A stretch of DNA of 9,166 bases from Rhodospirillales bacterium. Its GTDB lineage: Bacteria; Pseudomonadota; Alphaproteobacteria; Acetobacterales; Acetobacteraceae. The notes beneath the pieces are model-generated. The model saw only the letters and a list, made by a program, of their open reading frames with translations. It did no database searches and was not told the origin of the DNA. The first letter of the stretch is position 1. The number at the start of each line of letters is the position of its first letter. The stretch covers positions 1-9,166 of the forward strand of contig JANXSA010000303.1 of the NCBI GenBank assembly GCA_025352915.1, given 5' to 3'. Of this stretch, positions 1 to 5,286 are shown one piece after another. The translations under genes were made by a program, and so were the position numbers.

Positions 1-405
1 CAACGCAGCGACATCGACCAGCGGCTGGAGCGGGAGCGCGCAAAGAGCGGCGAGTATCAGGTTTCGCTGATCTGGGACGGCCAGGCCGACCTTGACCTGC
101 ATGTCTTGTGTCCGGGCGGTGGACATATCTTTTTCGAACGCACCAACGGATGTGGTGCGGTGCTGGACGTGGATATGAACGCCCAGGGCGGGCGCGGCTC
201 GCGCACTCCGGTGGAGAACGTGGTGTGGAGCGGCAAGCCGCCGCCGGGTACCTATCGGGTGCAGGTGCATTACTACGACTACGCCGAACGGCGCACGCCG
301 GTGCCGTTCACGGTGCGGATCGTCACCGCCGGCGAGAGCCGTGAGGTCAAGGGCGTGGCCAATGGGCCCGGGATGCAGAATGTGGCTGAGTTTGCGGTCC
401 CGTGA
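1..405 (+). CDS. DUF2135/YfaP-like protein, C-terminal part (5' end outside window)
   Basis: The frame is open from base 1 and ends at TGA 403-405, giving the last 134 residues; the start lies upstream of the window. The hallmark is a strand followed by the motif D30-L-D-L-H-V35 (bases 88-105), then C-P-G-G, an N-G-C-G turn, L-D-V-D-M-N, P-V-E-N and P-P-G-T-Y. This order (WD...DLDLHV...P-G...LDVDMN...ENV.W...PPG.Y.V.V.YY) fits the DUF2135/YfaP-type beta-sandwich family, usually found in exported or membrane-anchored proteins. The function of that family is not established. The first 20 residues are charged and probably helical (around S-D-I-D-Q-R-L-E), so a coiled or linker segment seems to precede the domain. 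The stop overlaps the GTG start of the next gene by 4 nt (GTGA), indicating co-translation. The family call is from motif recognition; the N-terminal architecture cannot be known from this window. Confidence 0.75.
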   Translation, partial: QRSDIDQRLERERAKSGEYQVSLIWDGQADLDLHVLCPGGGHIFFERTNGCGAVLDVDMNAQGGRGSRTPVENVVWSGKPPPGTYRVQVHYYDYAERRTPVPFTVRIVTAGESREVKGVANGPGMQNVAEFAVP

Positions 406-1127
406 CCGATCCGCGCGCCGCCGAACCGGGCGACCGCCGGCGCCGCTTCCTGGTCGCGCTGGCGGTGGCGGCGATTGTCGTGGGGCTGCCGCTGGCGGGG
501 TTGGCGATGTGGTGGGGCGGGTCGGTCGGGTTGATGCTGTCGCAGGTGGCGACGCCGCGCGATGCGATGTGTCCGGTGCCGCCGATCGACGATGGCAGCC
601 TGCGGATGGAGGAGATCGAGCTGCGCCGGCGGATCAGCGACCTGGAAAGCGCGTGGTCGGCGCGGTTGGCGCAATGCCGGCCGGCCTTGCCGCCGCCCGC
701 GCCGCCGCCGCCCGAGCCGGCACCGCCCGAACCGGCACCGCCCGAGCCCCCGCCGCCGCCCCCACCACCGCCCCCACCACCGCAGCGTCCGGCGAATGCA
801 AAGCCCTGCAATACCGATTCCAAGAGTGGCGGACAGGGGGTGACCGAGACCATCCACTATCTGGGGCCGCGGCGCGGGCGGGTTTCGTTGAGCTACGAGA
901 ACAAGAGTATTCCCGACCAGATCCAGGTGTTTCGCGGCTCGCGCACGCTCGCCACCACCGACGGCTTCGTGTCTGGCAACGGCACCATCGCCTTCGACTG
1001 GAACCCGCCGCCCGGCGCGCCCGGTTCGGAACTGACGGTGCGCGTGGTGGTCTCCGGCGGCCAGGGTCCGCGCGGCACGACGGAATGGGCATACCGGCTG
1101 GCCTGTCCGGCGGGGGGTGGGCGATGA
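402..1127 (+). CDS. Membrane-anchored protein with polyproline linker and C-terminal beta-rich domain
   Basis: This 241-residue protein starts at GTG 402, overlapping the previous stop as GTGA. Visible parts are a basic N-terminus (R12-R15); one hydrophobic helix at about 16-38 ending M-W-W, giving an N-in/C-out prediction; a Cys-Pro at 57-58; a short charged helix at about 66-90; C92; a proline-rich linker at 94-130 with PEPAP units and twelve consecutive prolines (116-127); and a C-terminal domain at about 146-236 rich in predicted beta strands. That domain has P171-D-Q-I, V-S-G-N-G, F-D-W, G-T-T-E-W-A-Y and a final C235-P, resembling secreted bacterial beta-sandwich domains, but I cannot name the family. 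C136 and C235 could form a periplasmic disulfide. Residues 13-92 match the next gene's N-terminus at about 57 of 80 positions without gaps. Function is unknown; binding of an envelope ligand or partner is a guess. Confidence 0.82.
   Translation: MTDPRAAEPGDRRRRFLVALAVAAIVVGLPLAGLAMWWGGSVGLMLSQVATPRDAMCPVPPIDDGSLRMEEIELRRRISDLESAWSARLAQCRPALPPPAPPPPEPAPPEPAPPEPPPPPPPPPPPPQRPANAKPCNTDSKSGGQGVTETIHYLGPRRGRVSLSYENKSIPDQIQVFRGSRTLATTDGFVSGNGTIAFDWNPPPGAPGSELTVRVVVSGGQGPRGTTEWAYRLACPAGGGR
438..677 (+). repeat. Direct repeat copy 1: duplicated membrane-anchor module
   Basis: This is the first copy of a duplicated coding module, codons 13-92 of the gene at 402-1127. The second copy is at 1197-1436, at a constant offset of 759 bp with no gap. 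At DNA level the longest matches are around the [11 protein letters not shown] segment. Most differences are conservative substitutions (V/I, D/E, I/M), so the duplication is old enough to have diverged under constraint. Confidence 0.88.
711..782 (+). repeat. Short tandem repeats encoding the polyproline linker
   Basis: Bases 711-755 hold three imperfect 15-bp units (cccgagccggcaccg type) that encode PEPAP-like pentapeptides. Bases 759-782 hold two identical 12-bp units (cccccaccaccg). Both unit lengths are multiples of three, so gain or loss of units by slippage would change linker length without breaking the frame. They lie inside the gene at 402-1127. Confidence 0.75.
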
Positions 1128-1147
1128 CCGATCGGTGGTGGATGTGA
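1124..1147 (+). other. Seven-codon mini-ORF overlapping the upstream stop
   Basis: The ATG at 1124 overlaps the upstream gene's TGA as ATGA and opens a seven-codon frame (M-T-D-R-W-W-M) ending at 1147. Its first three codons (M-T-D) match the start of the gene at 402. It ends just before the GGAG ribosome-binding site of the vWA gene. It could be a translational-coupling stepping stone, the remnant of a start left by the duplication, or chance. There is no evidence that it is expressed. Confidence 0.2.
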
Positions 1148-1148
1148 T

Positions 1149-1152
1149 GGAG
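1149..1152 (+). promoter_or_regulatory. Ribosome-binding site (GGAG) of the vWA gene
   Basis: GGAG lies 8 nt before GTG 1161 and 11 nt before ATG 1164. The 8-nt spacing favours GTG 1161. So does the ungapped alignment with the paralogous N-terminus at 402, in which residue 1 matches residue 1. Confidence 0.5.
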
Positions 1153-1160
1153 TTCACTGG

Positions 1161-2192
1161 GTGATGAGCGGGACCGACAATGAATCCGGGAACGGCCGGC
1201 GCCGCTTCCTAATTGCGCTGGCGATTGCGGCGGTGGTCGTTGGTCTGCCGCTGGCGGGGCTGGCGATGTGGTGGGGCACCTCGATTGCGCTCGCGCTGTC
1301 GCGGGCCGCGACTCCGCGCGAGGCGGTGTGCCCGATGCTGCCGGTGGATGATGGCAGCCTGCGCATGGATGAGATGGAGTTGCGCCGGCGGATAGCCGAG
1401 ACCGAGAGCGCGGCGGCGCGACGGCGGGCGCAGTGCCAAGTCTGTGCCGCTGAGGAGGCGGTGGATGTGGCGCTGATTGTCGACACTTCGGCCTCGATGC
1501 GCTGGCCGGCGACGATGGACGCCGCTGCCGAGCGGGCACGCATGGGCGAGATCGAGAAGGAAGCCGGGCCGATCACCGAGACGCCCGGCAATGACCGGAT
1601 GCTGGCCGAGATGGCGCGCACGGCGCAGGGCCAGGATCGGATGGAGGAGGCGCGGCGCACCGCGCTGGCGGTGCTGGACACGCTGCCGGGGCGGGCGCGG
1701 GTGCATCTGTTCAGCTTCGGGTCGTTCAATGGTGATCGGGTGGAAGCGACGCAGTGCTCGGTGGTGCCGGTCGGGCGCTACGACAATTTGCAGCGGGCGC
1801 CATTGCAGGCGGCGTTGCGCGGGCTGCGGCCGGATGCGAGCGGGACGCCGCTGGCGCTGTCGATCGAAAAGGCCGCCGCCGCGGTGAAGGGGCGGCCGGC
1901 GGGCACGCCCGGCTTCGTGGTGGTGGTGACGGACGGGACCGAAACCTGTCGGGCCGATCCCTGTGCCGCGGCGCGGACGGCGCGCGCCGCCGATCCGCTG
2001 TTGTCGGTGACGGTGATCGACATCGCCAGTAACCAGCAGACCGCCTGCCTGGCCGAAGCCACGGGCGGCCAGGTGTTTGCCGCCGGCAAAGGTGCCGATG
2101 TCGGGCGGATGGTGGCCGAGGCGCTGCGCACCCCGCCGCCCAGCGCCTGTATTCCGCGGCCGGAGTTGGCGCCGCGGGCGCGGGCACCCTAG
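1161..2192 (+). CDS. Membrane-anchored von Willebrand factor A (vWA) domain protein
   Basis: This 343-residue protein starts at GTG 1161 (ATG 1164 is the alternative) and ends at TAG 2190-2192. Residues 13-92 duplicate the preceding gene's anchor: basic stretch, transmembrane helix at about 16-38, C57-P, charged helix, C92. The vWA domain spans about 101-325. The MIDAS metal site looks complete: D108-T-S-A-S112, T229 in S-G-T-P-L, and D258 in V-T-D-G-T-E-T-C. The cysteines of E-T-C263 and D-P-C268 are common in exported bacterial vWA proteins of the D-G-x-E-T-C type. Between the first MIDAS loop and the next helix there is an unusually long charged segment (about 114-160). The positive-inside rule places the vWA domain in the periplasm. 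vWA domains usually bind protein partners through a divalent metal; the partner here is unknown. The C-terminal 20 residues are proline-rich. It probably belongs to the same transcript as its neighbours. Confidence 0.92.
   Translation: MMSGTDNESGNGRRRFLIALAIAAVVVGLPLAGLAMWWGTSIALALSRAATPREAVCPMLPVDDGSLRMDEMELRRRIAETESAAARRRAQCQVCAAEEAVDVALIVDTSASMRWPATMDAAAERARMGEIEKEAGPITETPGNDRMLAEMARTAQGQDRMEEARRTALAVLDTLPGRARVHLFSFGSFNGDRVEATQCSVVPVGRYDNLQRAPLQAALRGLRPDASGTPLALSIEKAAAAVKGRPAGTPGFVVVVTDGTETCRADPCAAARTARAADPLLSVTVIDIASNQQTACLAEATGGQVFAAGKGADVGRMVAEALRTPPPSACIPRPELAPRARAP
1197..1436 (+). repeat. Direct repeat copy 2: duplicated membrane-anchor module
   Basis: This is the second copy of the module, codons 13-92 of the vWA gene at 1161-2192. 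It keeps the R-R-R-F-L start, the transmembrane helix, A-T-P-R, C-P, D-D-G-S-L-R-M and E-L-R-R-R-I blocks of copy 1, and the cysteine at position 92. The downstream domains of the two genes are unrelated. Confidence 0.88.
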
Positions 2193-2228
2193 TGTCATTC
2201 AATATCGCCGTATGATCGACAGGTTCGC
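2193..2228 (+). promoter_or_regulatory. A+T-richer gap before srfB, possible minor regulatory site
   Basis: This 36-nt spacer is one of the two longest between genes and is about half A+T, well above its surroundings. It contains TATGAT (2211-2216), close to a -10 hexamer, but I see no good -35 at the right distance. The ribosome-binding signal for srfB is weak (AGG at 2221-2223). A six-codon frame (ATG 2212, TGA 2230-2232) overlaps the srfB start as ATGA. An internal promoter or translational coupling is possible but unproven. Confidence 0.25.
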
Positions 2229-5200
2229 ATGATCAAGCCCTATACCGAGCTGCCACGCCTGCCGGGTGGCGGCGCCGGAGCCGACATTCCGCTGGTGCCG
2301 AATAGCGGCATCCAGTTCATCGACGTGCCGCTGCCGCTGGAGAGCCTGCGCATCAGCCGGGACTGGTACGAGGTGAAGCTGGCCGAGGGACTGGCGGCGC
2401 TGAAGCCGTTGCGCGCGGCGCCGGATGAGGGCGGCTACGCCTATGAGAGCGACGGCCGGACGATGTTCGTTTCGGCCGACGAGGAGGGCCGTTACAGTGT
2501 CGACACGCGCGCCGCCCTGGCGCCGTTCCTGGGCAAATGGGTGCCGGTGCCGTTCCTCCAGGTGGAGGTGGATGGCCCGCCCGGGCGCCGCCGGTTGGCG
2601 CCGGGGCCGCAGAACTGGGCGCGCATTCGCATCGTCGAGCTGTCGCCGAAGGAGGCCGAGGGCAATACCCATCGCGCGGTGCTGGCCTTCGACACCGCGA
2701 CCGTGCCACGCACGCCCGGCGCCGGGTTCCTCACGCCGTGGGACCGCGAGACGGCGCGCTTCCAGCTGGCGTCACGCATGGACGAAGTGGCGTGGCTGCT
2801 GGACCTCGGCTGGGTGCGCGGGTGGCTGGCCGATCTGTATCGCGAGCGCGACAGTTCCGGGCGGGAATTGCCGCCTGATGCGCCGATCGGCTGCCGGCAT
2901 TTCGCCGCCTATCTGACGCTGCTGGCGCTGCTGGAGGAAACCCAGGCGGTCCGCCCGGTGCGGCTGATCGACCTGGCGGCGGCCGAGCGCCAGGGCGGCA
3001 GCGGGTTCATCAACGTCGATCTGGTGCTGGACCTCGGCAATTCACGCTCCTGTGGCTTCCTGGTCGAGCAGACGCCGGGACGCGACCGCTCGATCGCTGA
3101 CAGCTACCGCCTGCAACTGCGCGATATCTCGCAGCCGGAGCAGACCTCGGATTTTCCGTTCGAGAGCCGGGTCGAATTCGCCCGCGCCGCCTTCGGGAAG
3201 GAAGAATGGTCGCTGCAATCGGGGCGCGGCAATGCGTTCGACTGGCCGAGCCCGGTGCGGGTCGGGCCGGAGGCGCTGCGGCTGTCGGCGATGAACCGCG
3301 GCAACGAGGGGCAAACCGGGTTGTCCAGCCCGAAGCGCTATTTGTGGGACGAAAAGCCGCGGCTGACGCCGTGGCGGTTCAATCCGGCGACCGATTCCGA
3401 GGGGGTGATCCGCGGCAGCTATCTGCGCTACCTCGCCGAGGACGGCACGGTGCTGTCGATGAAGAAGCGCAGCGGAATCGCGCTGCGCCCGCTGTTCAGC
3501 CGCGCCAGCCTGTTCACCCTGTTCCTGCTGGAAGTGCTGCTCCAGGCGCGCGCGCAAGTGAATTCTTACGCCGCGCGCTATGGCCGCCAGGACATGACCG
3601 CGCCGCGCCGCATCTCCAGCCTGATCTTGACACTGCCGCCAGCGATGCCGTTGGAGGAAGTCCGAAAAGTGCGCGAGCGGGCGCGGGCGGCGGCGTTCCT
3701 GTTGAAGGATGTCACCGGCGATACCGCGACACGGGTGCTGGATGTCGAGGCCAAGCTGGACGAGGCGACGGCGACACAGATCGTCTATCTCTATGACCAG
3801 ATCAGCCACGCCTATCGCGGCGATGCGCCGGATTATCTCGACCTCGTCGGGCGGAAGCGCAATGTCGGCGGCAGCGTGCGGCCGAGCCTGCGGATCGGGT
3901 CGATCGATGTCGGCGGCGGGACCACGGACCTGGCGATCTACACGTACACGCTGACCGATCGCGTGGTGGTGCCGCAGGAGGAGTTTCGAGAAGGCTTCCG
4001 GCTGGCCGGCGATGATGTGCTGGAAACCGTAGTGATGCGGCACGTGATGCCGGGCCTGCGCCATGCGCTGGCGCATGCCGAGTTCGGCAGCGGCACCTTG
4101 GGCACGGAGCGAGCGCAGCAATTCCTGGTCTCGCTGTTCCGGGTGCCGGCGGGGACCGAGCCGGAGCGGCAGGCGCGGCGGCTGGCGCTGAACCATGTGC
4201 TGGCGCCGGCGGCGCTGGGGCTGTTGTCGGAATACGAGAGCTGGAACCCGATGGCGGCCGGGGGGATCGAGAGCCGGACCATCGGCACCTTCCTGGGTGC
4301 GCGCAGCGCCGGATTGACCGCCGTGGTGCCGCAGACGCGCGGCGTGGCGCCGGAACCGCCGGGGCTGCGCGCGGCGGCTTGGCTCAACGGGCGGGTGGCC
4401 GAGCTTGGCGTGCGCGGCTTCAGCATCGAGGCGGTGGCGCTGGATCTCGATTTTGCCGCCATCGACGCGACCGTCGGGCAGACGCTGCAGGAAGCCCTCG
4501 ATCCGCTGTGCGAGATCGTCAACCGGTTTGGCTGCGATGTACTGCTGTTGTCCGGGCGCGGGGCGCGCTGGCCGGCGGTGACGGCGCAGGTGGTGGCGTC
4601 GCTGGCGATCGAGCCGCACCGGGTGCAGCCGATGCACCAATATCGTGTTGGCGCCTGGTATCCCTTCGCCGACGGCACCGGGCGGATCTATGACCCGAAG
4701 ACGACGGTGGCGGTGGGCGCGATGCTGTACCGGCTGTTGCGCGGCGGGCAGCTGGATAATTTCGCGCTCACCGACAAGTTCACCATGCGCTCGACGGCGC
4801 GCTATGTCGGACTGATGGAAAGCGATCGCCGCATCCGCGCCGACCGGGTGTTGTTCCGCGACCTGTCGACCGCCATGCCGACCGATCCCGATGCGCAGGG
4901 CGAGACCGAGGAGAGCGAGCGGCCGATGACTTTCTCCGGGCGCTCGTTCCTGGGGTTCAAGCAGTTCGCCGCCGAGCGCTGGCCAGCCAGCCCGCTCTAC
5001 CGCATCGAGTTCGCCAACTCCGAAGCCGCCGCCGGGGTGTCGCTGCCGTTGTCGTTCACGCTGCGCCGGCGGCTGACGCGCGATCCCGATGGCGACGCCA
5101 TGGAATTCGACATCGACGAAACCTCGGTGATGGATGCGCGCGGCGCGCCGCTGCGGCCGGGCACGCTGGTGCGCAGCTTGCAGACCCTGCCGGGCGATGA

Positions 5201-5282
5201 GGGCAGCCATTGGCTCGATGCCGGGCAGCTCGCCACGCTGGATGCCATCCTGGCCGCCATGGCCGACGATCAGGAACGCTAA
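2229..5282 (+). CDS. srfB: SrfB-family protein, ASKHA-type (actin/Hsp70 fold) putative ATPase
   Basis: This 1017-residue protein starts at ATG 2229, the first ATG in frame after the vWA gene's stop, and ends at TAA 5280-5282. The length fits the SrfB family (about 1000 residues). Residues 1-255 form an N-terminal region without a domain I can name. Nucleotide-binding motifs of the actin/Hsp70 superfamily then appear in order: phosphate-1 L-D268-L-G-N-S-R-S, phosphate-2 D560-V-G-G-G-T-T-D567, and an adenosine-type L-L-S775-G-R-G778. Other blocks I associate with the family are K369-R-Y-L-W and D822-P-K-T-T-V-A-V-G. The protein has no signal peptide or membrane helix and is presumably cytosolic. 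SrfB is named for SsrB-regulated factors of Salmonella; its biochemical role is not settled and the virulence label should not be carried over here. It lies 4 nt before its usual partner SrfC. The family call is strong; ATP binding is inferred from motifs. Confidence 0.92.
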   Translation: MIKPYTELPRLPGGGAGADIPLVPNSGIQFIDVPLPLESLRISRDWYEVKLAEGLAALKPLRAAPDEGGYAYESDGRTMFVSADEEGRYSVDTRAALAPFLGKWVPVPFLQVEVDGPPGRRRLAPGPQNWARIRIVELSPKEAEGNTHRAVLAFDTATVPRTPGAGFLTPWDRETARFQLASRMDEVAWLLDLGWVRGWLADLYRERDSSGRELPPDAPIGCRHFAAYLTLLALLEETQAVRPVRLIDLAAAERQGGSGFINVDLVLDLGNSRSCGFLVEQTPGRDRSIADSYRLQLRDISQPEQTSDFPFESRVEFARAAFGKEEWSLQSGRGNAFDWPSPVRVGPEALRLSAMNRGNEGQTGLSSPKRYLWDEKPRLTPWRFNPATDSEGVIRGSYLRYLAEDGTVLSMKKRSGIALRPLFSRASLFTLFLLEVLLQARAQVNSYAARYGRQDMTAPRRISSLILTLPPAMPLEEVRKVRERARAAAFLLKDVTGDTATRVLDVEAKLDEATATQIVYLYDQISHAYRGDAPDYLDLVGRKRNVGGSVRPSLRIGSIDVGGGTTDLAIYTYTLTDRVVVPQEEFREGFRLAGDDVLETVVMRHVMPGLRHALAHAEFGSGTLGTERAQQFLVSLFRVPAGTEPERQARRLALNHVLAPAALGLLSEYESWNPMAAGGIESRTIGTFLGARSAGLTAVVPQTRGVAPEPPGLRAAAWLNGRVAELGVRGFSIEAVALDLDFAAIDATVGQTLQEALDPLCEIVNRFGCDVLLLSGRGARWPAVTAQVVASLAIEPHRVQPMHQYRVGAWYPFADGTGRIYDPKTTVAVGAMLYRLLRGGQLDNFALTDKFTMRSTARYVGLMESDRRIRADRVLFRDLSTAMPTDPDAQGETEESERPMTFSGRSFLGFKQFAAERWPASPLYRIEFANSEAAAGVSLPLSFTLRRRLTRDPDGDAMEFDIDETSVMDARGAPLRPGTLVRSLQTLPGDEGSHWLDAGQLATLDAILAAMADDQER
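5272..5276 (+). promoter_or_regulatory. Ribosome-binding site (AGGAA) of srfC inside the srfB 3' end
   Basis: AGGAA lies within the last srfB codons, 10 nt before ATG 5287. It selects this start over earlier in-frame starts that would overlap srfB deeply, and implies coupled synthesis of the two partners. Confidence 0.5.
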
Positions 5283-5286
5283 GAGC

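Noticed and set aside
341..1147. Overlapping + strand frame of 268 codons across the gene at 402-1127
   Set aside because: Its product is Ala/Arg/Gly-rich with no motif, while the 402 frame has a transmembrane helix and a paralog next door.
2190..2231. Readthrough fusion of the vWA protein with SrfB, since both are in the same frame with only one TAG between them
   Set aside because: Predicted topologies conflict (vWA periplasmic, SrfB cytosolic), there is no visible recoding signal, and the shared frame has a one-in-three chance.
5134..5286. N-terminal extension of srfC from ATG 5134
   Set aside because: It would overlap srfB by about 150 nt, its translation is Arg/Cys/Pro-rich, and a ribosome-binding site is well placed for ATG 5287.
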